A model generated the notes under the pieces. The model worked only from the letters and a program-made list of their open reading frames with translations, searched no databases and was not told where the DNA came from. This document shows positions 1 to 11,351 of a DNA stretch of 64,000 nucleotides, one piece after another (within the stretch, counting starts at the first letter, position 1; each line of letters opens with the position of its first letter). The position numbers and the translations under genes are program-made. The stretch is from Schizophyllum amplum (taxonomy: Eukaryota > Basidiomycota > Agaricomycetes > Agaricales > Schizophyllaceae): positions 2,232,001 to 2,296,000 of the forward strand of contig VDMD01000002.1 of the NCBI GenBank assembly GCA_007026445.1, written 5' to 3'.

Positions 1-140
1 TGTCGCACTGCCGGGTCGTTGGCGGTCACTCAGTCATGACTAAATATGTCTTACACAATGAACTGGCACATCATCCCAACATCATCCGGGCGCGTTCAAA
101 TTCACGCTTCTGGCGCCGAGTGAACCGTCCAAGACGGTCT

Positions 141-147
141 TATAAAG
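141..147 (+). promoter_or_regulatory. TATA box of the YTP1-like gene
   Basis: TATAAAG lies 85 nt before the ATG at 232, a usual fungal distance. Just upstream, 125-137 is a short dyad (CCGTC, three bases, GACGG). The leader up to the ATG is strongly C/T-rich. Positional call only; function not shown. Confidence 0.5.
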
Positions 148-231
148 CAACCAGGCGATCCCCGATTTTTCTCTTGTCGTGCGCGCCCTTTCCTCTCCGC
201 CCGTCCCCCTCCCCTTTCCCCACCTTCCGAC

Positions 232-2366
232 ATGCGTTTGACACGCCCTGCGCTTCTTGCAGCCCTCCCCCTTCTCTTTGCGACCTACGCTGCAGCGTAC
301 GCGCCGGCAGGGCGTGCAGCCCCGCCGATCCTTGATGCGTCTCTTGTGCCCCGGGACGGGCACGAGCATGGTCATGGACACCATGTACAGCCAATGCTCG
401 AGCTCAACGAGACCGATCTGCTCAAAGACCATACCCCGATACCCCCGTCGTACTATACGATTGATTGGGAAGATGAGGGATATGAGGATCGCCACCCAGG
501 ATTGATGATGACTCACATTGTGCTGATGTCGTTGGCCTTCTTCGTCGCGTATCCTGTCGGTGCGTCACTTGCTTGGCTTGCGCGCCACAATGTGTTCTGA
601 CTGTCTTAGGTATCATCATGCGCTCTGTCGGCCATGCCTGGCATGGCGTCGTCGTGTTGTCGTTCTACGGCTTGACCGCACTCGGTTGCGCGTCGAGCAT
701 GCTGTACCGAAAGTTGACTCCCGATATGTGCGTTTGTCCATTGTCCCCGATTGAGAGGACGCCGATCACTGACGTTCGATGATAGGTACCCAGGTCAGTC
801 ATGGCTCCCTCCCGATCCCGATCTCCCCATTTACCCAGCCATCACTCTCAGGCTCCTCACACACCAAGCATGGCTATATCGTCATCTTGCTGGCGATGTG
901 TTTGTCCATCGTCGACATCATGAGCATCCTCCGCCGAATTGTTGCCTTCGTTCGCAGCCATGAAAAATTCACCTTCAAGGGTTTCTGGTTCCAGACGATC
1001 CTTGGCCGTGACGGTGCCCAACTCACGGGCCCGGAATATATCGGTCTCACCTCAGAGCCTGAGGAATATGATGCGACTAAGCTGCAGAACGACGATGAGC
1101 ACGACGAGTGGGTCAACCAGCAGCCACACACTCCTGGCCACCGCTATTCGCACTCCGTCGGTTCCGAGCGAACCTTGGCTCGTTCCAACTCGGCGGAGAC
1201 CGTCCACGAAGTTGATGACGTTCCGGCGGTGAAGCCTCATCTCGCGAAGCGTATCGGCAGTGGCGTGTTCGCGACTCTCGAGCGTGTCATGGTCTTCCTC
1301 GGCATGTATATGACGATCAGCGGCATCGTCATTTACACGGGAGGCTGCAGGCAGAATTATCTCAATGGCTGCCTGGCGCATCTCATCAGTATGTCTTCAT
1401 TGCGCAGCGTCCCCGATGCATGAACTCTAACTGTATCTGCCAGAGGGTGGTATCTTCTGGTGCTACGGCCTGGTGACGTTTGCCCGCTTCCTGGGCGCGT
1501 TCTCCGAGCTAGGCTGGGCTTGGAACCGTGCGCCTATCGGCAAGAACGTCTCTGCTGAATTCGTGGAATCGCTCGTCATCTTCGTCTACGGCATCACCAA
1601 CACTTGGATGGAGCGGTTCGGCGCGCACCCCGGTGACCCGTATACGACGAAGCAGATCCAGCACATCGGCATCGCCGTGAGTCTCCCCTCCTCATATGCC
1701 TATCTCGGCGAGCCTGCAACTCAATCTCTCACAGGTCATGTTCTGGTTCGCCGGCCTCGTGGGCATGGGTATCGAATCACGCCGCATCCGCCGGTGGCTC
1801 TCCTCCGCGACGATTGCCTCCGTGCAGTCGTCCAATATGCCCCAAGACAGCGTCTCGGAGCCGCCGAGCTACGTCGCGAGCTTCAACCCCTTCCCCGCGC
1901 TCGTCATTGGCGTCACGGGCAGCGCGATGTCCGCGCACTTCCAGCCCTACGTCTTCCAGGTGGACATTCACGTCCTCTGGGGCAGCCTCCTGCTCGCGTG
2001 GTCGGTGCTGCGCTGCCTGACGTATTTTTTCCTCTGGGTGTCGCCGCCGCGGTCGATCCTGCCGTCGCGCCCGCCGACGGAGGCGCTTGGTAGCTTCTTC
2101 CTGGCGTGCGGGGGTCTGATGTTCATGCTGTCGACGGAGGAGGTGACTGTCGCGGCGATGCGGCGCGGCAGGGATGGTGAGTCTCTTTCTGTGGAATCGT
2201 CCTTCGAAGGTCAAATTAACAACTTCGTTCAGACAAGATGATGTTCCTCAACGTCGCTGTTGCGTTCACCTGCATAGCGTTCTGCTGGACGATCTGCGTG
2301 GTCGGTTACAAAGGCTGGCTGCGGTCGCATACCCACAAGCCCGTCACCTTCATCAGCTCCGCCTAG
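232..2366 (+). CDS. YTP1: YTP1-like multispanning membrane protein (DUF2427 + Ytp1 domains)
   Basis: Seven exons encode about 599 residues: 232-559, 610-727, 786-793, 852-1388, 1444-1676, 1735-2176 and 2233-2366. Residues 1-22 form a signal peptide, and a His-rich luminal patch (GHEHGHGHH) follows at about 43-51. The middle and C-terminal parts are a series of hydrophobic helices with motifs typical of the DUF2427/Ytp1 family, such as KGGIFWCYGL and the KLTPDMYPGSSHTKHG stretch. The yeast relative is an integral membrane protein without a settled function. The 8-nt third exon is needed to keep frame and restores the PDMYPGSSHTKHG junction. A long cytosolic Ser-rich loop sits in exon 4. Family call is firm; biochemical role unknown. 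Confidence 0.85.
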
Positions 2367-2860
2367 AGGCGCCAGGAAAATGTACCAATTGCTTCCTTCA
2401 TCACACCATCCTGCACTTCTGCCCACCCACCCCGGATGTTCACCCATCTCTCTGTTCCGTCAAGTTTGTCTGCTATCAACAACTCTGTTGTCTAATCATG
2501 GGCACTACTTCGCTTTCGCATCACCCCATTGTATTTTACCACATGTCTCCGCTTCCACCTGGTGTCTATGCTCTTTGTTCTCTGGTCTATACTGGCTCCC
2601 TGTACACTACTCGTAATAGTCGCTCAGCGGCGGTACCGCTTACAATGACTGCCTACGATTATAACGACCCCTTTGAATGTATTGTTTCAACACAAAGGTG
2701 AACAGAAGGTAAGGAGAATTGCCAACGCAGAACGAGGAGTTCGTACGGACATTGGCATGTCATTTGCAGGAGAACATCTGCTGCCATCGGGGTCTTTCAT
2801 TTCGAACTGAACGAATAAGAGCGATTCTTCCTTGTATATTGGTACATTGAACGTCTCTCC
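2367..2860. other. Convergent intergenic region
   Basis: This is the shared 3' flank of the YTP1-like gene (+) and PRE3 (-). The first 250 nt are C/T-rich on the plus strand, as after several other plus-strand genes here. I see no supported gene in it. Confidence 0.6.
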
Positions 2861-3867
2861 TCACGCCTCCACAACCATCGGTGCCACATCAGGGGGGATC
2901 ACTTTGTTCGCGGGAGCGGCAGCACCGAGAACTTCCCTGCCCTCCCAGAATCTCGGCAGCTCGTTACCGGGGATGAACAGACGCTCGACGCCCTCCTTCA
3001 TTATGACACACATGCGGATGACACCGCCAGAGGAGCCGTCGCGGGACATAGCAAGGGAGAGCGCTGCATGCGCGTCAGCCAGGTAACGTTTCGTGCATCT
3101 GATCAAGGCTCACTGTTCTTGACGAAGTTCACGGTCTCGTCGCGGCCCCAGCCGTCCTGGTATGTCGCGTCGCAGTAGCCATAGACGTATGTCGAGCCGG
3201 AGCCTGGATATTGGATGATGAACATTGCATGGATCTGTGGGTTGTAGATGAGGCGTACCTCCGATGGCCCATGGTTGGCGGAACATGCCGCCTCCAAGGG
3301 GTATGTTGTACACGCTGGGGCCAACCTCCTTGTCCCATCCAGCAACAATGATTCCCGCAGAGAGCGCATCCTTGTTCTCATAGCACATCTTTTGGAAGAT
3401 GGATGCGGCGACGTGGACGGATGGGCGCTCACCGGCCTCTTGTCTACAAGGCAGCATTAGTACCGGACGCATCGCAGACATGTTCACACGGTGCACATAC
3501 GCGTGCATCTGCAGCTGGTAGTGTACGATGTCCGCGACCGCCTGGGTGTCCGCGGCCGAGCCAGATCGGCAGCAGTAGATGCGGTCGTGGATGTGCGTCA
3601 ACTTGTCCGTCACCCTGTTCGCCTGCGCGATCCTCAGTCTTCCTCGCGCGCCCACAACACTTGAGAGGGGGACTCACGATGTAGCTTCCCGTCGTTGTGC
3701 GACTGTCCGCGCCAATTACGACGCCATCCTTGAACTGCACGGCCATGATCGAAGTCTGCGCGTCTCGTTGAGCACCGCGCGCCGCACACTCAAGCGCACG
3801 CACGCACACCGAGGTTGACCTCGCCCTTCTTCAGGTGCGAGATATCGACGTGGCTGATGTGGTCCAT
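2861..3867 (-). CDS. PRE3: 20S proteasome subunit beta1 (caspase-like active site)
   Basis: Six exons on the minus strand (3867-3808, 3755-3678, 3622-3501, 3443-3259, 3203-3114, 3063-2861) encode about 245 residues. A 20-residue propeptide ends in Gly and is followed by the catalytic Thr. Counting that Thr as 1, Asp17 and Lys33 of the active site and Arg45, the beta1 residue that favours acidic P1 residues, are all in place. Further family blocks are [26 protein letters not shown] and [15 protein letters not shown]. The first intron falls exactly between propeptide and catalytic Thr. The C-terminus carries an Ala/Pro-rich extension of about 25 residues. Start chosen at the ATG of MDHIS, matching fungal homologues, although the frame is open further upstream. 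Divergent from RPN12. Confidence 0.96.
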
Positions 3868-4030
3868 CGTTGCGTTACTCGACGCGTAGAGGAGATTGTG
3901 AAGGCGAAGGGGAAGGAAGACAAGGGACCGTAAATCCCAATCAGGATGACGCGTCGCGTACACGCGTCCGTCCGCCATCACTCGCGCGTCTTTTGTTCTT
4001 GTTCACTACACACACCACGCATCAGCGGAC
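3868..4030. promoter_or_regulatory. Bidirectional promoter PRE3/RPN12
   Basis: Only 163 bp separate the two start codons, so both promoters must lie here. It contains GACGCGTC at 3948-3955 and a second ACGCGT at 3962-3967, and has no obvious TATA box. The yeast PACE box (GGTGGCAAA) is absent on both strands by eye. Confidence 0.6.
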
Positions 4031-5186
4031 ATGGCGAACCTGAAGACACTGTACCAGGATCTTCTGCGCTCGTTCACCGCGTCGAATGCGGACCTCAAGA
4101 AATGCGGCGCGTTGCTGACCCAACTGAAGCTCGGGCTGATTGAGAACGGCCTGCTGCTCCCATCGGGAGACCGGAATCTGGACGACCTGGCCGTAGCGCG
4201 TGCGTACAGGTGATACAAGGCGTAATGTGAAGGCTAAGCCAGATTGCATTGCAGGCGACATTCTGGAAATTGGCGCGTTCTGGAGTATCCGAACGAAGGA
4301 TGTGCCCTCCTTCGATCGCTACTTCTCGCAGCTGCAGACATTCTACACCGACTTTGGGTGCGCACACTACTCTGCCTTATGTTTCTGCTTATGAGCTGAT
4401 ACGCCTTTCCTCCAACTCGCCCTTACTCCTACTGACCCTCACTCCCACTTCCTCACCTCTCCCAGCTCTGTCCTCCCCCCATCCGCACGCGAATACCCCA
4501 TTCGGGGCCTCAACCTCATCCGCCTCCTCACCCAGAACCGCATAGCCGACTTCCACGCCACGCTCGAGAGCCTCCCGCTCCGCGCGGATGCCATCGCCGA
4601 TAACCCATACATCTCGCACCCCGTGAACCTCGAGCGCTGGCTCATGGAGGGGAGCTACAGCAAGGTGTGGAACGCGCGCGCGGAAGCACCGGCGGAGGAG
4701 TATAGGTACTTTGTCGACAGTTTGATGGGGACGATACGGTAAGTTGGTGTTCGTTCGAGGTGGTATTCAGTTATGCGGCTGTTTATCTGCGCTGCGAGTA
4801 CTGTCCGCTATCCGAGATGCTGACAACCCTGCCAGAAATGAGATCGCCAGCTGCGAAGAGGCGGCATACGACAGCTTGCCGATGAAGGATGCGGCAACGC
4901 TGTTGTTCTTCAAGTCTCAGTCAGAAGTGGTCAACTTCGCGACCTCAGTACGTCTATCTTTCCGCACAATCCAACTCATTCCGACGTCATACCATCTTAT
5001 ATATCATCGACTTCCTCTCCCACATTGACCTTCACTGACCCTAACCTCCAGCGAGGCTGGTCCGTCGACCTCAACAACAGCACCATCAACTTCCAGAAGA
5101 AGGGCGAGGAGAAGATTGAGATTCCGAAGGAGAAGCTCATTCAGGCAGACCTGCTGTACGCCAGGGAGTTAGAGCAAATCGTGTAA
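4031..5186 (+). CDS. RPN12: 26S proteasome lid subunit Rpn12 (PCI domain)
   Basis: Five exons (4031-4199, 4255-4357, 4466-4738, 4836-4947, 5052-5186) encode about 263 residues, close to the yeast length. The N-terminus has the helical LYQDLLRSF and [15 protein letters not shown] repeats, followed by [18 protein letters not shown] and [19 protein letters not shown]. The PCI/winged-helix end shows [14 protein letters not shown] and ATLLFFKS. Rpn12 is the last subunit to join the lid of the 19S particle. It ends in the charged helix typical of the family ([13 protein letters not shown]). Head to head with PRE3 and tail to tail with PRE10, so three proteasome genes are contiguous. Confidence 0.95.
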
Positions 5187-5352
5187 TTTATGCTGTTCTT
5201 GGAGAATCTTACCCTGGCTCTTCACTAAGAGTACACATTTGACTGGGGCTCTGACCACTTTTCTGCTATGCCAACCCTCGTCGATGTTTCGCAGGTGAGA
5301 ACCCAAAAAGCAAATGCAGAATGTTACAGGTGTATATGCGTACTTACAACAG

Positions 5353-6426
5353 CTACTCAAAGTCGTCCTCCAGCGCGGCTTTCGCCTTCCCCTCTGCCTC
5401 GTCGTGCAGATCTTTGGGTACCGGGAGGTGCAGGCCCTTCGTTTCTTCAGTGATCCAGGTCATTTCGAGCTCAAACTCCTTCTCCTTCGCGTCTTCGTGG
5501 CAGAGGTAGATGCTGGATCATGTCAGTCACGCAGTTTCGTGCAAAGGACATATGCGACAAATGAAGAGTGAACGCTACACACATTCGTGCTGCGTCCATG
5601 ACGGCTTCCCGTGCTGATAGCTCGCTGAGCTTCAGCTTCTCCATCTCCGTCTTGGCCAGTTGCCGGCCTTTGCCTACGGCTGCGCCGTGGTAGCCCTAGC
5701 CGCGTGTCAGCAGGAAAACAGCAGAATAGCATATGGGTCACATACGAAGAAGACGCCGCTGGGCTCGATGACGAATAGTTGAGGACCGTCCTTGTCAATA
5801 GCGCCGAGGATGGCGCTGATGCCGAATGGGCGGACGGATGAGTAGAGGGTATACGCCTGAACGTAAAGAGCCAGGCGCTCGATGAGATGCTGCACGTGTT
5901 TGCGTTAGCATAACGACTGGGAGGATGTCTAACATCATTGCGCACCTTCATGGTAACGGGCGCTTTGTACAGATCGCGGTAGCTCGCGGTCTCATCGCGG
6001 GCGCGGTTTGCAAGATGTCTGCCATCGGCGAGGAGCCCTGCGGTGGCCTGCGTAATGTTGAATATGGGATAAGCACGGGGGGCGGGGACGCACAAGCCCA
6101 ACGTGCCGATCTATTGTCTGGATCCGGCGGTTGGCGCCCGGGACGAGGAGCTTTGAGTGCACGAGCTTCTCGACGGCGAGGACGATGCCGTCCTTGCACT
6201 TGATGCCTATTGCCGTGCTGCGGTGCGAAACGCGTGAGATGGGCGGGGGATGAGTGGGAGGAGGGACGCGCACCCCGAGTTCTCCACGGCCTTATTAGCG
6301 TACTCGACCTGGAGATCGAGGGTCAGAGGGCGTAGAGACAGATAAGTTGCTACGCACCTGGAATATGCGGCCATCGGGGGAGTATGTGCTCGCGGAGAGA
6401 TCGTAGCCGGTGCCGATGGAGGTCAT
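5353..6426 (-). CDS. PRE10: 20S proteasome subunit alpha7 (PSMA3-type)
   Basis: Seven exons on the minus strand (6426-6358, 6308-6274, 6217-6094, 6047-5946, 5889-5746, 5695-5583, 5512-5353) give about 248 residues. The N-terminal gate sequence is of the [19 protein letters not shown] type, followed by [20 protein letters not shown], which marks the alpha7/PSMA3 paralogue. Later blocks are [31 protein letters not shown] and [14 protein letters not shown]. There is no catalytic Thr, as expected for an alpha subunit. The C-terminus is acidic (AALEDDFE), as in other alpha7 subunits. The 35-nt second exon is short. Shares a 109-bp promoter with NUP82. Confidence 0.95.
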
Positions 6427-6535
6427 GGTGGGAGGCGAGGGGAGTGTTGAGCGCAGGAGTCGGACGCGCGGCTGGACGCGTCAGATCCACAACACATCCA
6501 AACAAGCGCGTCTTTCCCTTTTCTCCAGTCGCGTC
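6427..6535. promoter_or_regulatory. Bidirectional promoter PRE10/NUP82
   Basis: 109 bp lie between the two start codons. GACGCGTC occurs at 6475-6482, the same 8-mer as in the PRE3/RPN12 promoter. The NUP82 side is C/T-rich just before its ATG. No TATA box seen. Confidence 0.55.
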
Positions 6536-9505
6536 ATGGACGACTCCCAGGACTGGAACGATGTTTTGCGCGACCACCCCATCTTCTCGCTGCCCAAGGG
6601 AACGGGTGGACCGCTGGGAGCGTCAGAGTCCAGCCTGCAGCTGTCGACGAACACACTTTCCCGCTTCAAGAATGTCGATCCGAGAGAGGACAGCGCGGTC
6701 CCCAGCGGCCGCCGCCAGACCATGGTCCTCAAGGGCGCAGACCTAATAGTGGCTGCTGGGCAGGAGATTCGGATGACTACCCTCGGGGAGACGCACATGA
6801 ACCAGAGCCAGGGGAAGAAGGTTTTCAAGGTGCGTGCTTAGATGTTGCGCTGACCGCACATCCCTGACGTGCATTGCAGACGCTTCACACACCCAACGTT
6901 CAGTTCAATATCCACCAAATTGCGCTGAACCCGAGTGGGAAGCTGTTGGCCGTGGCTGGCGCCTTCCAGGTCGCGGTCATAGTCCTCCCTCGGCCGGGGT
7001 TTACGAGGCTGGTGACAGAAACCATTGATTGCAAGTGCGTAAATAATGCGCACAGCCATAATATAGTGCTGACAGCTACGCAGAGCCGTGCAAGTAGGCC
7101 AGTACTACCACGCCTCAAAGTCCGCAGCGCCTATAGCGAAAGTTGAATGGCACCCGTGGGGAGAGGCTGGCTCCACACTCATGGTTATGACCATCGATGG
7201 AAAGATGAGGTGCGTGCCGTGTCTCATGCTCTGTCCGGCTGCTGACTTGTTTATAAGGGAATACGACGTATCAGTCGACCCAGAGGAGCCTCAGCAAGTT
7301 CTGTCCTTCGTCCCAGAGAAGCGCCGCAAGTCCTTCCTGGCAGAAGACCCTTCCGAGCGCGAGGTCGCATCCTTCACCATTGGCAAAGGTCACGCCGACT
7401 GGGGCCCTCTCACCATGTATACCGTCATGAAGTCGGGCGACATCTACGCAATGTGCCCATATATGCCACAAAATGCGTACGTACTTTGTGAAATGCCCGT
7501 TCCCCTCTATTCAATTGGAGTCATTCGCAGGTCCATCCCATCCTCCTACGTGCACTCGCTCGAGTGCTTCATCTCCGCCAAGCAAGAATTCCTCTCCCAG
7601 GGCACCTCAGAGGCGACACAGAAGATGACTACATTGTACGACTACCAACGCAAGTATGTCAGTGCACTCGTCAAGCAGCTGCCACCCGGCACTGCTTTCC
7701 CCTCCGTTTCAGCCCGCGTGCCGATACACCCTCCAACTACTTTGAAGTCAAAGCCCAAACGGCAAGGCCCCTTCCTGCTGCAGCCTTCGCCCAGAAATTT
7801 GGATGGCTCTGAGGGCGGCGACGCGACAGATATCATATATCTTGCCTTTGGAGGTGATTTCCTCGCCGCCGACGATGACGACGACGGGAGTGCGACTGAG
7901 CGTCTCGGTGCCATGCTCGTTGCATACCAAGACGGTCGGATCGACGCGTGCTTGGATGTGGAGAAGGTCGAAGCGAGATGGGAAACGAAGCCTGTATGTA
8001 TCGTGTACTCTAGACTGTTCGCAAACCTAATCTTGCATTGTAGAACGTCGATGAGTACCCCATGCTCGCTGTTTATGAAACCATCGACCTCGACTTCGTT
8101 GGCGCTCTCAACAGTCTGTCGGGCGATACGCTTGACCTTCTGCAGGGAAACTATCCTGTCTTTATGGCCGATCCTATCCAGGAGGCAACTGTGTACACGT
8201 ATCACGCGTTTGGTGCACATCGGATAGACCTCGCGCCGCTGTTTGGCGCGCTTGCGTCTGCTCTGCGAGCCGACGATGAGGGCGACTCGCAGCTGACTTC
8301 CGCCATCAACCGGTCATCCGGTGCCGATGTGCAACCATTACTAACGACGTTCTCTGTGGAACGAAGGCAGGTCCAGACCTTCACCACCGGGAAACGATAA
8401 TGACCGTTCATCTAGATGCTCCAATCCTGTCGTCGGCGTCGCAGTTCCCAACGACATTTACCTCACTTACAGCATATTTATCTTGACCTCCGCTATGCGC
8501 ATCACGTCCTTCTCCCTCGGTATACCGGCTCCGAGCCCACAAACGACACCTCGGGCTACGCCAGTACCCATGCCCGCTATCGAGGATGGCCCATCACAAG
8601 CTCTTCAGCCGCCGGATCCTTGGCTACAGCGTCCCGGCAGCAACCCACCCTACGTCTCGCTGCTAGAGTCAAGTCCCTACAAACCTCCAGCAGTCCTCCG
8701 CTCGTCCGGCCTACCTTCCAATCCCCGCTTATCGCTCCCGGAAGGTGCAGACAAGCAGAAGGACTTCATGCTCACGCCCGACACCTTGCGATACCTCGCA
8801 TCCACAGCTTCCGTGCTCTCAGCACAGATCCGCGACGCCATCCTCGCATACAAAGCTGCGCTCATGCGGACCAGTTTGCAGCGCCAGGAACTCGCGCGGC
8901 AGTGCGCGAAGGCGCGGGAGATGCAACAGTTAACGAGCAAGCTGCGTGGCGACGGGGACCGCGAGGCGCGCTGGGCGCGTGCGAAGGAAGAGCAGAAGGC
9001 GCTGCTGGCGCGAATGGACCGGGTGCTAGCTGCGCTGGTGCGGAAGGCGAGCCCGGAGCTGAGCGAGCATGAGACGAAGTGGTTCGAGGAGCTGAAGCGG
9101 ATGCGGGAGGAGATTGCGGGCGTGGGCCAGTACGATGATGGTTCGTTGGCTTTGCGGGTGCAGACTGTGAGTTGCCTGTGTGCGAGGATCATGTTCTACG
9201 CTGATGCGGGATATCAGCTCGATGCGGAGTACGCGCGCTTGATGCCGAGCTTCAAGGGGATGGTGGAGAAGGAGCGGAAAAGACAGCAAGTTGCGTCCGA
9301 CAGCTCGCAGACGCTCGGATATTCCCAGGCGTTCGCGCTGGGAGAGCGCAATCACGCAGAGTGCGTCTTGTGGTTTCAAGTCTGTCGACTGACTCTCATG
9401 CGTATCTTTTGCAGGCGCACTCGAATCAACAAGCTCGTCAAGGATGTAACACGCCTGGCTTCCCAGCTGGATCTCAACGTAGGGAAGCCGCCCTCGGTAG
9501 CTTGA
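6536..9505 (+). CDS. NUP82: Nucleoporin Nup82 (Nup88 family)
   Basis: Nine exons (6536-6829, 6880-7034, 7084-7209, 7258-7476, 7531-7993, 8044-8366, 8416-9166, 9218-9360, 9415-9505) encode about 854 residues. The first two thirds form the beta-propeller (DWNDVLRDHPIFSLP at the start, AKVEWHPWGEAGSTLMVM, DWGPLTMYTVMKSGDIY, VAVPNDIYLTYSIFILTSAMRI). The last third is coiled coil rich in Arg, Glu and Gln, ending in NKLVKDVTRLASQLDLN. In yeast Nup82 anchors Nup159 and Nsp1 on the cytoplasmic face of the pore, where mRNA export ends. The intron 8367-8415 appears to use a GC donor. The 51-nt intron 9167-9217 has no in-frame stop, so its retention would add 17 residues. Confidence 0.88.
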
Positions 9506-9640
9506 TCCTCTTGTTCATTTCGTAACGTTATCTATTCAGGTGAGGGTCTATCTGCAGTTCGTGATATGAACAGTTTCTAATTGTACAACACATAGAATGT
9601 ATTACTAGACATCCACATTACATTTCCTGGGGGGCCACGG

Positions 9641-11018
9641 CTAGATGAAAGTTCTCAAGTGCTCGGTGAGCGCAAGAAGCGCGAGACTCTGACCGTACGG
9701 CATGCTCGTCAACGGTATCTGCCTGTAGCCTTCCAGGTCGTCGAAGACCGGCGTCCCGAAGGACGTCTGCTTCAGCTCGCCCTGCTCTGATATGTTCGCC
9801 AGCACGCCTTCTACCGCCTTCTTCGCGCACTGCACGTATCGCTCCTCCTTCGGGATGAGCCGCATCCGCAGGGCCTTGAGGATGCCGTACGCGAAGCCCG
9901 CGGTGGCGGAGGCTTCGAGATACGACGTCGGGTCGTCGATAAGCGTGTGCCAGAGGCCGCTCGCTGGGTCCTGGTACTTGACGAGGGCATCGATCTGCGC
10001 GACGAGGGAGGTCGTCAGGAAGAGGCGGACGCCGTCGGTGGGCGGGAGCTTCAGCATCTCGATGAAGTCGGGGATGGCGACGGTGACCCAGCAGTTGCCG
10101 CGTCCCCAGCGCGCCTTGCCGAAGTGGTGTCGCCCGTCGAAGGTCCATCCTAAGGGGCCGTTCTATCACCGAGGCTATATGTGTGTGAGTGTTGCTTACC
10201 GTGGAACCACAGGCCGGTCGAGAGGTCCTGGAGGTACTTCACACTGCGCCACAATTTAGGTCAGTGCCACTTTTGTGATGCGATGGGACTTACTGTAGCA
10301 TGAATTGACGCTTGGCCTCCTCGACGTACTCTGGGCGGTCGAGGACGAGGCCAATCTTGGCCAAGGGGAGCACGCTCATCATGAGGGTATCGTCCCAAAG
10401 TTGTTGGTAGTTGTCGGTGAGGTACGTCATGTGCTGCAGACCACCTTCCTCCGTCCTCGGCATCTCGTACATGACCCATTCCGCCCATGCGTCCAGATGG
10501 GCGAGATAGTCCGCCTTCTTCTGCTCATGCAGATAGGCGGCAGTAAGGAATGGGGACATCGTGTTGACATTCTAAACAGGATCGGCGTCAGGTGGTGGTG
10601 CTCGGGGAAAAGCACCTTCTATCACCTTTGTTGTTCCGACCTCGAACCTGTCCCTGAACCAACTTAAGGCGATCTTCACTGACCGTTCGTCCCCAGTGAT
10701 CTCGTGGAACTTCAAGAGCCCGTACAAGCCTGTTGTTGTTTTTCTGGTATGCCATCATGTTCCCATGACCCGCGTATGCCGGCGGCTTACCGACTCCGTG
10801 TGTCCACTTCCGAGTGTGTGAGTACGTCGCACCAGGAACATCGCAAGCGCCACACTAACCTCCCAGTCATCCCATCCCTTCGTGTCAATGATGCGTCCGT
10901 CCGGTAAGGTCATGAGGAATTCGCCCGTCTCATCCTTGATTTCGACGAGGCAGGTTATGAGGTTGTTGATGTGCTTGATCACAGCGACCTTCGCCGGGTT
11001 GACATTCCTGAAGGACAT
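9641..11018 (-). CDS. Glycoside hydrolase family 105 (unsaturated rhamnogalacturonyl hydrolase-like)
   Basis: Six exons on the minus strand (11018-10860, 10806-10791, 10729-10626, 10571-10294, 10243-10200, 10149-9641) encode about 369 residues of an (alpha/alpha)6-barrel. Family blocks in order: KGWDDWEWTHGVGLYGL, NVNTMSPFLTAAY, QLWDDTLMMS with the presumed catalytic Asp, HVKYLQDLSTGLWFHGW, HHFGKARWGRGNCWV, and TSYLEASATAGFAYGI. GH105 enzymes hydrate the unsaturated uronic acid left on oligosaccharides by pectate or rhamnogalacturonan lyases. There is no signal peptide, so the enzyme is predicted cytosolic and would need imported substrate. One exon is only 16 nt long. It shares its promoter with the MFS permease at 11352. 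The exact substrate cannot be read from sequence. Confidence 0.9.
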
Positions 11019-11351
11019 GATGGCAGGTTACAAGGATTTGCGCGCGACAGCGTCCTCGATATCGTCGTCAATCTCGGAGGTCGAACCCCTTTAAAGTGAT
11101 GAGCGCTTCCTGAGCGCACGGGCCGTGAGCCGCCCCGCGCCGGCGGTCCGGTGTATGTCTGTACCCCGCTTCCACACCACCGTCGCGTTGATTCCGCTGA
11201 TTTATCCCCATGATTCCCCGCTTCGTGATGGGAGCGTGCGGGGTCAGCAGGTTGGCTTTTGTCCCTGGCAGAGGGCGCGTATAAAGGTTTTGTATTGGAT
11301 CGTAACACGCTACCGGCGACTCTCACCGTTCCTCCGCCCACGTCGTACACC
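11019..11351. promoter_or_regulatory. Bidirectional promoter GH105/MFS permease
   Basis: 333 bp between start codons. TATAAAG at 11280-11286 lies 66 nt before the permease ATG. Two sequences fitting the CreA/Mig1 core SYGGRG occur, one on each strand (CCCCGC near 11216-11221, GCGGGG near 11239-11244), spaced by about 20 bp. The core is short and frequent by chance, so catabolite control is only a suggestion. Confidence 0.45.

Noticed and set aside
799..851. Reading 799-851 as coding sequence in the YTP1-like gene
   Set aside because: It keeps an open frame (HGSLPIPISPFTQ) but interrupts the conserved PDMY...KHG region. The micro-exon model fits the family better.
3868..6535. Rpn4-type PACE element in the proteasome promoters
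   Set aside because: GGTGGCAAA and its complement are absent from both promoter intervals.
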